A DNA stretch of 30,991 nucleotides from JAUIEH01 sp964483375 (GTDB lineage: Bacteria; Pseudomonadota; Alphaproteobacteria; Caulobacterales; Maricaulaceae), in NCBI GenBank assembly GCA_964483375.1, contig CAZABJ010000034.1, forward strand, positions 1 to 30,991. Direction: 5' to 3'. Positions 14,839 to 22,221 of this stretch are shown piece after piece; positions within the stretch are counted from its first letter, which is position 1; the number at the start of each line of letters is the position of its first letter. The notes beneath the pieces are model-generated. The model was not told the DNA's origin, did no database searches, and saw nothing but the letters and a program-made list of their open reading frames with translations. A program made the translations under genes and the position numbers.

Positions 14839-15816
14839 ATGACCCGCGTTCTCGTCATATCGTCGACGCGGATCGGGGATGCGATTCTGTCCTCCGGTCT
14901 CATCGCCCATATCATGAAGACCTGGCCGGATGCGCGGCTCACGCTCGCGCTCGGACCGTTGGCCGCGCCTTTGTTTCGCGCCGTCCCGGGGCTGGAGCGC
15001 CTCATCGTGATGGCCAAGCGCAAGGGCGGCGGACATTGGGTTTCGCTATGGCGGCAGACGGCGTCCCAGTCTTGGGATTTGGTCGTGGATCTGCGGGGCT
15101 CGCGCACCTCTTGGTTTTTGCGCGCCAAGACGCGACGGATCGCGGGGCGCCCGCGGCTTGATCGCCATAAGGTGCGCGAGGCCGCCGATGTCTTGAAGCT
15201 TTCTGAGCCCGCGGCGCCGCGCGTTTGGCTGGATGAGGAGGCGATCGCCGCCGCAGACCAAGCGCTGTCGGGCGCTGCGGATTTCATCGCCGTATCCCCG
15301 GCGGCCTCCTCGCCATTCAAGGTTTGGCCCGCCGACCGGTTCGCCCAGACGTGCCGTGCGCTGACAGAACAGGGCGGTCCGGCCGCCGGCGCGCCCATCG
15401 TCTTGTTCGGCGGGCCAGGCGATAAGCCCGTTTCCGCCGCGCTCGCCAGTCACATGTCCGACCGGACGGTGATTGATTTAACCGGCGCGCTGGACTTGCT
15501 GGCGGTCGCGGCCTGTCTCACCCGCGCCCGATGTTTTTTGGGCAATGATTCGGGATTGATGCATTTGTCCGCCGCCGTGGGGGCGCCCACGCTGGGCTTG
15601 TTCGGGCCGACCGACGAACGGCTTTATGCGCCCTGGGGGCCGTGGGGCCGCACGGTGCGGGCGGGGGAGGCGGCGGACGCCGCCGCCCGACGAACGCTGC
15701 GCCACGCCGAGGCATCCTTGATGGCCGACTTGACTGTGGAAAAAGTGACGGCGGCGGCGACGGCGCTGTTGGCGGAAACGCGAGATAAGGAGCGAGCGCA
15801 TGTCGGATCGGTTTGA
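14839..15816 (+). CDS. Glycosyltransferase family 9 (heptosyltransferase-like)
   Basis: 325 aa, GT-B fold. Family 9 enzymes such as WaaC and WaaF transfer heptose from ADP-heptose to the lipopolysaccharide core at the inner face of the inner membrane. Visible features are the N-terminal RVLVISSTRIGDAILSSGLI, DLVVDLRGSRTSWFL, the VSPAASSPFKVWPADRFA block, FGGPGDKP, and the donor-binding FLGNDSGLMHLSAAVGAPTLGLFGPTDE. The acceptor sugar cannot be told from sequence, so no symbol is given. No clear ribosome site precedes the ATG. Its last 17 bases overlap the dihydroorotase gene, indicating one operon. Confidence 0.9.
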   Translation: MTRVLVISSTRIGDAILSSGLIAHIMKTWPDARLTLALGPLAAPLFRAVPGLERLIVMAKRKGGGHWVSLWRQTASQSWDLVVDLRGSRTSWFLRAKTRRIAGRPRLDRHKVREAADVLKLSEPAAPRVWLDEEAIAAADQALSGAADFIAVSPAASSPFKVWPADRFAQTCRALTEQGGPAAGAPIVLFGGPGDKPVSAALASHMSDRTVIDLTGALDLLAVAACLTRARCFLGNDSGLMHLSAAVGAPTLGLFGPTDERLYAPWGPWGRTVRAGEAADAAARRTLRHAEASLMADLTVEKVTAAATALLAETRDKERAHVGSV

Positions 15817-17161
15817 TGTCATCATTCGCGGCGGCGAGTTGGTGAACCACGCCGGGCGCGGGGTCGCGGATGTGGGGGTGCGAGACGGTCGCATCGCCGC
15901 CATCGGCGATTTGGGCGCCGCTTCGGCGGAGGAAACCTTCGACGCGGCCGGTCTTCACGTGTTGCCCGGGGTCATCGACAGCCAAGTGCATTTTCGCGAA
16001 CCCGGCCTTGAGGAGAAAGAAGACCTCGCCACGGGCGGTGACGCGGCGGTGTTGGGCGGTGTGACGGCGGTGTTCGAGATGCCGAACACCAATCCGCCGA
16101 CCACCTCGCCCGAGGCGCTGCGGGACAAGCTCGCGCGCGCTAAGGGACGGATGCGTTGCGACCACGCGTTTTTCGCCGGCGGCACCCATGAAAACGCCGC
16201 GCTTTTGCCGGTGATGGAGCGCATGCCCGGATGCTGCGGCGTGAAAGTCTTCATGGGCTCGTCCACGGGCACGCTGCTGGTGGACGACGACGCCGGGGTC
16301 GCGGGGGTTTTGGACGTTCTCACCCGTCGCGCCGCGTTTCATTGCGAAGACGAAGAGCTGCTGAAGGCCGGCCGCGCGCGCGCCCGAGAAGGCGATTGGA
16401 CCAGCCACCCTGACGCGCGCAGCGTCGAGGCGGCCTACGCTGCGACCGAGCGATTGCTGCGTCTGGCCCGCGCCCGGGGCAGGCGGGTTCATGTGCTGCA
16501 TGTCTCCACCGCCGAGGAGGTCCCCCTCCTGGTCGCAAACAAAGACGTCGCCAGCATGGAGGTGACGCCCCAGCACCTGACATTGACCGCGCCGGACGCC
16601 TATGAGCGCTTGCAGGGCCGAGCGCAGATGAACCCGCCTGTCCGAGAGGCCCGCCATCGCGAGGCGTTGTGGCGGGCGGTCGCCGAGGGCGTGGTGGACG
16701 TCGTCGGCTCCGACCACGCCCCCCACACCGCGGAGGAGAAAGCGCGCCCCTATCCGGCCTCGCCGTCCGGCATGCCCGGCGTGCAGACGCTCGTTCCTGT
16801 CATGCTCGATCATGTGAATGCAGGCCGCCTGAGCCTGGAGCGCTTTGTCGATTTGACCGCGCATGGGCCGCAGCGCGTGTTCCAGATCGCGGGCAAAGGG
16901 CGCATGGCGTTGGGCTGGGACGGGGATTTCACCATCGTCGACATGAAGGCGAAACGGACGATCGAAGACAGCTGGAGCGCTTCGCGCTGCGGTTGGACGC
17001 CGTTCGCCGGCGTGACCGTCACCGGATGGCCCGTCGCCACCATCATTCGCGGCCGCGTTGTGATGCGGGACGACGCATTTGTCGGAGAGCCGCAAGGCGC
17101 GCCGGTGCGGTTCCTTGAAGCCTTGGAAGCCGAGCGAGAAAGCGCTGCGATGGCGCGTTAG
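15800..17161 (+). CDS. pyrC: Dihydroorotase, class I type
   Basis: 453 aa amidohydrolase; the expected reaction is reversible cyclisation of carbamoyl aspartate to dihydroorotate in pyrimidine synthesis. Visible family blocks are PGVIDSQVHFREPG, EMPNTNPPT, GVKVFMGSSTG (bridging Lys), AFHCEDE, VHVLHVST, NPPVR and GSDHAPHT (catalytic Asp). The first metal motif is Q62-V-H64 where most amidohydrolases have HxH; this could mark a subgroup or a reduced metal site. AAGGAG lies seven bases before the ATG, inside the glycosyltransferase gene. The stop overlaps the convergent small gene. A related amidohydrolase or a non-catalytic PyrC homologue is the alternative. Confidence 0.88.
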   Translation: MSDRFDVIIRGGELVNHAGRGVADVGVRDGRIAAIGDLGAASAEETFDAAGLHVLPGVIDSQVHFREPGLEEKEDLATGGDAAVLGGVTAVFEMPNTNPPTTSPEALRDKLARAKGRMRCDHAFFAGGTHENAALLPVMERMPGCCGVKVFMGSSTGTLLVDDDAGVAGVLDVLTRRAAFHCEDEELLKAGRARAREGDWTSHPDARSVEAAYAATERLLRLARARGRRVHVLHVSTAEEVPLLVANKDVASMEVTPQHLTLTAPDAYERLQGRAQMNPPVREARHREALWRAVAEGVVDVVGSDHAPHTAEEKARPYPASPSGMPGVQTLVPVMLDHVNAGRLSLERFVDLTAHGPQRVFQIAGKGRMALGWDGDFTIVDMKAKRTIEDSWSASRCGWTPFAGVTVTGWPVATIIRGRVVMRDDAFVGEPQGAPVRFLEALEAERESAAMAR

Positions 17162-17427
17162 TGGGGCCGCTCGTCGCGCATGGAGAACTCGCCGCGCCGG
17201 ATGCGCTCGGGCAGGCCGGCGGCCATGTCCGCGACGGGCTCTTCACCGTACAGATCGACCATGTCCGCAATCGCCGCGAAGATGGCCGAGGTGGCGACGA
17301 GTTCAGGCGAGCAGCCCTGAGCCAAGGCCTCGTCCCAAGCGTCAAGCAACAACTCCAGGGCGATGGCCTTCTTTTCTTCTTCTTCAGACCCCGCGACCGT
17401 GGGTTCGCTCACACCCTCATGCGCCAT
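17158..17427 (-). CDS. Small conserved acidic protein, unknown function
   Basis: 89 aa from the ATG at 17427, which has GGGGAA nine bases upstream; the frame is open to 17466. The first 20 residues are Glu-rich and probably disordered. The rest looks helical: ALELLLDAWDEALAQGCSPELVATSAIFAAIADMVDLYG, then GLPERIRRGEFSM. No signal peptide or membrane segment. I recognise the style of an alphaproteobacterial conserved hypothetical but no named domain. Its stop overlaps the pyrC stop in convergent orientation, leaving no room for a terminator between them. Confidence 0.75.
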   Translation of the reverse strand: MAHEGVSEPTVAGSEEEEKKAIALELLLDAWDEALAQGCSPELVATSAIFAAIADMVDLYGEEPVADMAAGLPERIRRGEFSMRDERPH

Positions 17428-17494
17428 TGTTCGTTCCCCTAACCCCTCAAGCGCGCCGCTGCGCACGCCCGACCTCGGCTTGGCGCCGAGTGAA

Positions 17495-17917
17495 CTAATT
17501 CAGATAGCGGTCGCGCAGCGCCTCGGCGAGTCGCCTCCCCTCAGCGGCGAGTCGGCTTTCTTGCTCGCGCGCCGAACGATCGCAGCTCCGATATCGGCGC
17601 TCCTGCGCCAAATATCCGTCATTGAACGCTTGCACCAGAGCGGCGCGCCGGCGCCCCTCAATCGGCGCTTCCACGTCCAACAACCGCACCATCATCCGTC
17701 GCCAGCTCTGGTCGTCCCGACCCACGCAGGTGACCCGCAGATAATGCACCCCGCCCAGGAGTTCCGCCATTTGTTCAACCTCACGCAGCGGCGTCTCCAG
17801 CTCTTGGGCTCGCGCCGGCGCGCTGACCGCGCTTGCGGCGACCAAGGCGGCGCTCAGCGCCGCGGTTATGAGGCGTGATGGCGGTATCGGCGTTTCTCCT
17901 AGACCAACGCCCGCCAT
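17495..17917 (-). CDS. TIGR02301-family exported protein, unknown function
   Basis: 140 aa. It matches the alphaproteobacterial family by the pattern LGGVHYLRVTC, then W-R-x-M-x-x-L-L, and FNDGYLAQERRYRSCDRSA. A signal peptide covers about residues 14-38 (SRLITAALSAALVAASAVSAPARA, cleavage before QELE), so it should be periplasmic. The two cysteines (in RVTC and YRSC) could form a disulfide. The C-terminal third is charged and helical. It lies about 45 bases downstream of the NUDIX gene in the same direction, so co-transcription is likely. No biochemical role is known to me. Confidence 0.85.
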   Translation of the reverse strand: MAGVGLGETPIPPSRLITAALSAALVAASAVSAPARAQELETPLREVEQMAELLGGVHYLRVTCVGRDDQSWRRMMVRLLDVEAPIEGRRRAALVQAFNDGYLAQERRYRSCDRSAREQESRLAAEGRRLAEALRDRYLN

Positions 17918-17961
17918 ACCGGTGTTGGTGCGCGCGCGCTAGGGCGAAGGGCGCCTGGACC

Positions 17962-18381
17962 TCAGCGGGCCATGGCGAAAGCGGCCTCAATGACCCGCCG
18001 CGTTTCCCGCCAAGACACCGCGCGCAGCGCCTCTTCTCGCGGCGCGAAGCGGGCTTCGAGCGCATCATCGCCCGCCTCCGGGTCCCCGGCGCGCCAGACC
18101 GCCGCGAAATCGACGATCACCAAATGATGGGCCAGCCGGCCGTTCTCGTCGGATGCGATCGAATCGATGACGTCGATGAGCCCGATCAGGTCCGCTTCAA
18201 CCGCGGTCTCCTCCCGCAATTCCCGCAAGGCCGCCTGGCGCGTGGTCTCGCCGAGCTCCAGCCCGCCCCCGGGTATCGACCACTCGCCAAGAAATGGCGG
18301 CTTGCCGCGCTTGATGATGAGCGCCTCATCGCCGCGAAGGCAGACCACCCCGACGCCGATCTGAGGCCCGACGCGTGTCAT
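17962..18381 (-). CDS. NUDIX hydrolase
   Basis: 139 aa. It hydrolyses a nucleoside diphosphate linked to another group; the substrate cannot be read from the sequence. The Nudix box is complete from Gly39 through Glu45, Arg53-Glu54 and Glu57-Glu58 (GGLELGETTRQAALRELREE), except that the usual Gly near the end is Ala60. WSIPGGGLELGE and the N-terminal strand IGVGVVCLRGDEALIIKRG are typical of small housekeeping members. The start overlaps the patatin stop by four bases, so the two are translationally coupled. Unlike the Nudix-like domain of NrtR, this one should be catalytic. Confidence 0.93.
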   Translation of the reverse strand: MTRVGPQIGVGVVCLRGDEALIIKRGKPPFLGEWSIPGGGLELGETTRQAALRELREETAVEADLIGLIDVIDSIASDENGRLAHHLVIVDFAAVWRAGDPEAGDDALEARFAPREEALRAVSWRETRRVIEAAFAMAR

Positions 18382-19427
18382 GCGTCTCCTGCAAGCGCAG
18401 GCAGCGCGAAGGGATGCGAAGAGCGGGACCCCACATGTCCGGCGTCCTCCGAAATCCAGTGTTCCGCCGCCGCCCGGCCCCGATCGCGAAGATCGGTGAG
18501 AAAGCGCCAGTCGGTGTCGAGTTTGGAGTGCGCCGGCAAATCGATGAGCGCGGCGTCCGCGCTGATGGAGTGCAGCCGGTGGGGCGTGGCGTGCTTGGTG
18601 AAAATCCGTGCGAGCAGGCCCGGTTTCGGCCGTTCGCTTTCATAGAGCGCCAAGGCGCGGAGTTCTGCGAGCAGCGGGGCGTTGAAGGTGATCTCGTTGA
18701 GCCGTTGTAAAATTCCGTCCGCGCTGGTCGGCGCTTCGGCCCGAACCACGGGGTTGAGGTGCACGATGACGATATCGCGGGCGGCGCCGTATCGAACCAG
18801 GGGGAAGAGGGGCGGATTGGCGGTGTAGCCGCCGTCCCAATAGTGATCCCCGCCGATCTCCACCGCCTGGAACATCGACGGCAAACACGCCGAGGCGAGC
18901 AGAACGTCGACGCTGATCTCGTTTTCGCGGAACACGCGCAATTGTCCGGAGCGGACATTCGTCGCGGCGATGAACAGCTTGATGTCGCCGCCTTTCCGCA
19001 ATTGTTCGAAATCAATCCCGTCCTGAAGAATATCGCGCAAGGGGTGGTAGTTCAGCGGATTGACGTCATAGGGGCTGGTCATGCGCGCCAGCGCCTCAAG
19101 AAAGGCGAAGCGCGGCTTGGAAGCCTCCACGCCAAGCCCGGACAGCACCGCATTCCAGGCGCTCCGCGTTTGCGTGAACGGCGCGCTGGCGCGCGCCACC
19201 GAGCGCCAAAACTTCTCCAAAGCCGCTCGCGCGGAATCCGGCCCCCCGCATCGCAAACCCCAAGCGACATGGGCGGCGTTCATCGCGCCTGCGCTGGCGC
19301 CGGAAATCGCGTCGATGCGAAACCGGCCGTCTTCCAACAGTCGATCCAAAACGCCCCAGCCAAACGCGCCGTGCGCGCCGCCGCCTTGAAGGGCGAGGCT
19401 GACGCCCCTGCGTCGCCGAATAGCCAT
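18378..19427 (-). CDS. Patatin-like phospholipase
   Basis: 349 aa, serine lipid acyl hydrolase. The Ser-Asp dyad is visible: oxyanion loop LQGGGAHGAFGWGVL, nucleophile elbow G43-A-S45-A-G47, and the Asp in the YWDGGYTANPPL block about 165 residues later. I chose the ATG at 19427, with GGAG about ten bases upstream; a GTG at 19466 would overlap the preceding gene and adds 13 residues with no domain. No signal peptide, so it should act in the cytosol or at the inner membrane. It follows 3-hydroxybutyrate dehydrogenase by 23 bases. Patatins near hydroxybutyrate genes can be linked to storage lipid or PHB metabolism, but that is only suggested here. Confidence 0.92.
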   Translation of the reverse strand: MAIRRRRGVSLALQGGGAHGAFGWGVLDRLLEDGRFRIDAISGASAGAMNAAHVAWGLRCGGPDSARAALEKFWRSVARASAPFTQTRSAWNAVLSGLGVEASKPRFAFLEALARMTSPYDVNPLNYHPLRDILQDGIDFEQLRKGGDIKLFIAATNVRSGQLRVFRENEISVDVLLASACLPSMFQAVEIGGDHYWDGGYTANPPLFPLVRYGAARDIVIVHLNPVVRAEAPTSADGILQRLNEITFNAPLLAELRALALYESERPKPGLLARIFTKHATPHRLHSISADAALIDLPAHSKLDTDWRFLTDLRDRGRAAAEHWISEDAGHVGSRSSHPFALPALAGDA

Positions 19428-19450
19428 GGTCAGAGCGCTCCGCGGTGCCG

Positions 19451-20239
19451 CTATTTCGCTATCCACCCGCCCTCGATGGGCAGCGCGGCTCCGTTCACCG
19501 AAGCTCCGGCGTCCGAGGCCAGATAAATCAGCATGCCGACGATTTCATCATAGGTGACGAATTTCTTGGTCGGTTGGGCGTGGAGGATGACGTCCCGCAG
19601 GACTTCGTCTTCCGTCATCCCGCGCGCTTTGGCGGTGTCGGCGATTTGGCCCTCCACCAGCGGGGTCTTCACATAGCCCGGGCAGATGGCGTTGCAGGTG
19701 ATGTTCTGTTCGGCCACCTCTAGCGCGATGGTTTTGGTCATCCCGACCACCCCGTGCTTTGCCGCCACATAGGCTGACTTGAACGGAGACGCCACCAGCC
19801 CGTGGGCGGAGGCGATGGAGATGATCCGGCCGCGTCCCTGGCGTTTCATGATCGGCAAGGCGGCGCGGACGGCGTGGAACACCGAGGTGAGGTTGATGGC
19901 GATGATGAGGGCCCAGCGGTCCGGCGGGAACTCGTCGATGGGAGCCACATGCTGGACGCCCGCATTGGGCAGAAGGATGTCGAGCCGCCCGAATTCTCGC
20001 TCAGCGTAGCCGACCATGTCCGTGATCTGGCCCGGCTCGAGCATGTTTGCGCCGTGGTAGCGCACCGGGGAACCGGTGTCCCGCTCGATCCGCGCGCGGT
20101 GGGCCTCGATTTCGTCGGCGTCGCCTAACCCATTGAGCACCACCTTCGCGCCGGCCTTCGCCAGCCCTTCGGCCATGGCGAGGCCGATGCCGCTGGTGGA
20201 TCCGGTGACGATGGCGACGTGGTCTTTGATGTCGAACAT
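19451..20239 (-). CDS. bdhA: 3-Hydroxybutyrate dehydrogenase (SDR)
   Basis: 262 aa. NAD-dependent oxidation of (R)-3-hydroxybutyrate to acetoacetate, a step of PHB degradation. SDR features: TGSTSGIG at the N-terminus, NAGVQHVAPIDEFP, catalytic Ser in SIASAHG, Tyr and Lys in SAYVAAKHG, and the family-typical CPGYVKTPLVEGQI and GGWIAK end. The ATG at 20239 has GGGAGA about nine bases upstream and gives the normal length; the frame is open to 20386 but the extra part is Arg-rich and unlike the family. About 200 bp of palindrome-rich DNA lies upstream. Confidence 0.93.
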   Translation of the reverse strand: MFDIKDHVAIVTGSTSGIGLAMAEGLAKAGAKVVLNGLGDADEIEAHRARIERDTGSPVRYHGANMLEPGQITDMVGYAEREFGRLDILLPNAGVQHVAPIDEFPPDRWALIIAINLTSVFHAVRAALPIMKRQGRGRIISIASAHGLVASPFKSAYVAAKHGVVGMTKTIALEVAEQNITCNAICPGYVKTPLVEGQIADTAKARGMTEDEVLRDVILHAQPTKKFVTYDEIVGMLIYLASDAGASVNGAALPIEGGWIAK

Positions 20240-20369
20240 GGGCGCGTCTCCCGCCGGCGCTGCGCGTGCCAGGGCTGCACGCGGAAAAGGAGGGGCCGCC
20301 CCAGCGCGACGGCGCGAGGCGCGGCGGTTGACCGTCCCGAGCAAGCGGGCGCGGGTCGGCGTCTGGCGC

Positions 20370-20405
20370 GAAGCGATACTCCCCAATGTCGCGACATCGC
20401 AACCC
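20370..20405 (-). promoter_or_regulatory. Predicted bdhA promoter with a palindromic operator
   Basis: On the minus strand TTGCGA and TATCGC are separated by 18 bases. The perfect 12-base palindrome ATGTCGCGACAT (20386-20397) overlaps the -35 and fills part of the spacer. A repressor there would block polymerase. It lies about 130 bp upstream of the start codon, so the leader would be long. Confidence 0.4.
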
Positions 20406-20410
20406 GTTGC

Positions 20411-20426
20411 GTCGCCTCAGAGGCGA
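20411..20426. repeat. Inverted repeat between the terminator-like hairpin and the bdhA promoter
   Basis: TCGCCT at 20412-20417 is complementary to AGGCGA at 20421-20426, with a three-base loop. It is a second small hairpin directly after the proposed terminator, in an otherwise non-coding stretch. Confidence 0.45.
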
Positions 20427-20427
20427 A

Positions 20428-20447
20428 CCTGGGGTCTTTCCCCCAGG
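20428..20447 (-). terminator. Terminator-like hairpin after the FAD oxidase
   Basis: Perfect 7-bp stem CCTGGGG/CCCCAGG with a six-base loop, starting one base after the stop codon of the FAD-linked oxidase. Only TT follows on the minus strand, so it may need Rho or act as a stabilising 3' end. Confidence 0.55.
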
Positions 20448-20448
20448 C

Positions 20449-21912
20449 TTACTCCGCGGCGCGCGTTGGTTGCGCAGGGCCCTCAGGCAAGAGCACGCGG
20501 GGGTTCATGAGACCGTGCGGGTCAAGCGCGCGCTTCACCGCCAGCATCATGTCGCGCTCCACAGGTTGGATGCGTCGGGCCAAGGCCTCGGATTTTAGAA
20601 CGCCGATGCCATGCTCAGCGGAAATCGAGCCGCCCAGCCGATCCACGACGTCATAAACCGCCGCTGCGACGACGTCTTGGAAGCCGAGAAACGTCTCGCG
20701 CGCCATCGCCTCGGGTTTGGCGACGTTAAAGTGAATGTTGCCGTCGCCGACATGCCCGAAGGCGATGATCGGCGCGTCAGGAAGGCGGGCCTGCGCCGCC
20801 GCCGAGGCCTCCGTGATCAAAGTCGGCATCGCGGAAACGGGGACGGAGACGTCATGCTTCAGCGCCGGCCCATGGGCTTTTTCCGCTTCGGGCAAGGTTT
20901 CGCGCAGTTTCCAAAAAGCCTCCGCCTGGCTCTCGTTCGCCGCCACCGCGGCGTCGGCGATGAGACCGCTCTCCAAGGCGTTGCCCAGCGCACGCTCGAG
21001 CGTGGCTTGCGCGGCGCGTTCCTCGGCGAAGGACATCTCCACAAGCGCCAGCCACTCATGGCGATCGGCGAGCGGGGCGCGGGTGTCGGGAATGTGCTTG
21101 AGCACCAGGTCCAGGCCGAAGGCGGGGATGAGTTCGAACGCCGTCACGGTGTCGCCCGCCGCGCGCTTGCATTCGGCGAGCAGCGCCACCGCTTGGTTAG
21201 GCGTCGCCAAACCGCAAAGCGCCACCGCGCGGGCGGCGGGTTTGGCGAACAGCTTCAGCGTGGCCGCGGTGACGACGCCCAAGGTGCCTTCCGCCCCGAT
21301 GAAAAGCTGTTTGAGGTCGTACCCCGTATTGTCTTTGCGCAGCGCTTTGAGACCGTTCCAAACCCTGCCGTCTGCGGTCACCACTTCCAGACCCAAGACC
21401 AGATCCCGCATCATCCCGTAGCGAAGAACCGCCACGCCGCCGGCGTTGGTCGAAACCAAACCGCCTATGGTCGCCGCACCCTGGCTCCCAAGGGCGAGCG
21501 GGAAAAGCTTGCCCGCCTCCGCGGCGAGGGTCTGGACCGTTTCAAGCGCCACGCCGGCTTCCACGGTGAGGCTGTCATTAGCGGGGTCCACGTCACGGAC
21601 GCCGCGCATGCGCTCGAGCGACACTAAAACTTCGCCTTGTGGCGTGCCGCCCCCGACGAGCCCGGTGTTGCCCCCTTGCGGCGTGATGGCGATGCGGGCC
21701 TCCGCGCAGATCGCAACCGCGGCGGCCGCTTCTTCGGTGGTGGCCGGCAACAGAAGAGCAGGCGTCTCGCCGTGGAACCGGCCGCGCCAATCCACCAGTT
21801 TCGGTTCAATGCGGTCGGGGTCGAAGCAAAGCCCTTTGGTCCCGAGCGCGGCGAGGAGGCGGTCGCGCACCGCGTCGGGCAGAGCGACGGCGTCAGTTGA
21901 GGAAGCGGCCAT
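20449..21912 (-). CDS. GlcD-type FAD-linked oxidase (D-2-hydroxyacid dehydrogenase)
   Basis: 487 aa of the vanillyl-alcohol-oxidase superfamily. It oxidises a D-2-hydroxyacid, most likely D-lactate, glycolate or D-2-hydroxyglutarate, passing electrons from FAD. The FAD-binding part (about 50-230) has PQGGNTGLVGGGTP, GSQGAATIGGLVSTNAGG and FIGAEGTLGVVT. The C-terminal part (about 235-475) has the metal-linked GHVGDGNIHFN and SISAEHGIG blocks and ends HGLMNPRVL. These C-terminal motifs place it with D-2-hydroxyglutarate/D-lactate dehydrogenases. It lacks a signal peptide. It lies upstream of bdhA but is separated from it by a hairpin and a promoter candidate. Confidence 0.92.
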   Translation of the reverse strand: MAASSTDAVALPDAVRDRLLAALGTKGLCFDPDRIEPKLVDWRGRFHGETPALLLPATTEEAAAAVAICAEARIAITPQGGNTGLVGGGTPQGEVLVSLERMRGVRDVDPANDSLTVEAGVALETVQTLAAEAGKLFPLALGSQGAATIGGLVSTNAGGVAVLRYGMMRDLVLGLEVVTADGRVWNGLKALRKDNTGYDLKQLFIGAEGTLGVVTAATLKLFAKPAARAVALCGLATPNQAVALLAECKRAAGDTVTAFELIPAFGLDLVLKHIPDTRAPLADRHEWLALVEMSFAEERAAQATLERALGNALESGLIADAAVAANESQAEAFWKLRETLPEAEKAHGPALKHDVSVPVSAMPTLITEASAAAQARLPDAPIIAFGHVGDGNIHFNVAKPEAMARETFLGFQDVVAAAVYDVVDRLGGSISAEHGIGVLKSEALARRIQPVERDMMLAVKRALDPHGLMNPRVLLPEGPAQPTRAAE

Positions 21913-21965
21913 GCGCCCAACCTCTCATGACGCGTCCCAGAGCGCCAGCCGGCGACCGTTGCGCG

Positions 21966-22145
21966 TCAGCCGTCATAGACCTCGTTCGCGGGCGGCGCGA
22001 ACCGGCGCGAAAAGTCCGCGAACGCGTCGCAAACCGTTCCCGCGGTCAAGACGGCCAAGCACAGGGTCCAAGTCAGCGTGCGATCGAACTGGGTCTCAAG
22101 CCCCGCCAGCTCAAAGCCCGGATAAAAGTGATCGGCGTTGGTCAT
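21966..22145 (-). CDS. Short ORF, unknown function
   Basis: 59 aa from the ATG at 22145 (GAGAGA about five bases upstream); a GTG at 22181 would add 12 residues. The sequence has an acidic start, a moderately hydrophobic middle (TWTLCLAVLTAGTVCDAFADF, with two Cys) and a charged end (SRRFAPPANEVYDG). The middle could be a weak membrane helix. No family is recognised. It sits 53 bases before the FAD oxidase and about 75 bases after tsaC on the same strand, so the space suits a real small gene. Confidence 0.45.
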   Translation of the reverse strand: MTNADHFYPGFELAGLETQFDRTLTWTLCLAVLTAGTVCDAFADFSRRFAPPANEVYDG

Positions 22146-22221
22146 CGCGTCTCTCGCTCTCTCGGTTTGTGAGAGGATCACGCGAATAAGTTAAAGGAGT
22201 TCGTCGTTTCGTCATGCAGTT

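Noticed and set aside
15518..17095. 525-aa open frame on the minus strand opposite the dihydroorotase
   Set aside because: It is antisense to a clear enzyme gene, is rich in Arg, His and Gly, and has no recognisable domain. High GC content produces such long shadow frames.
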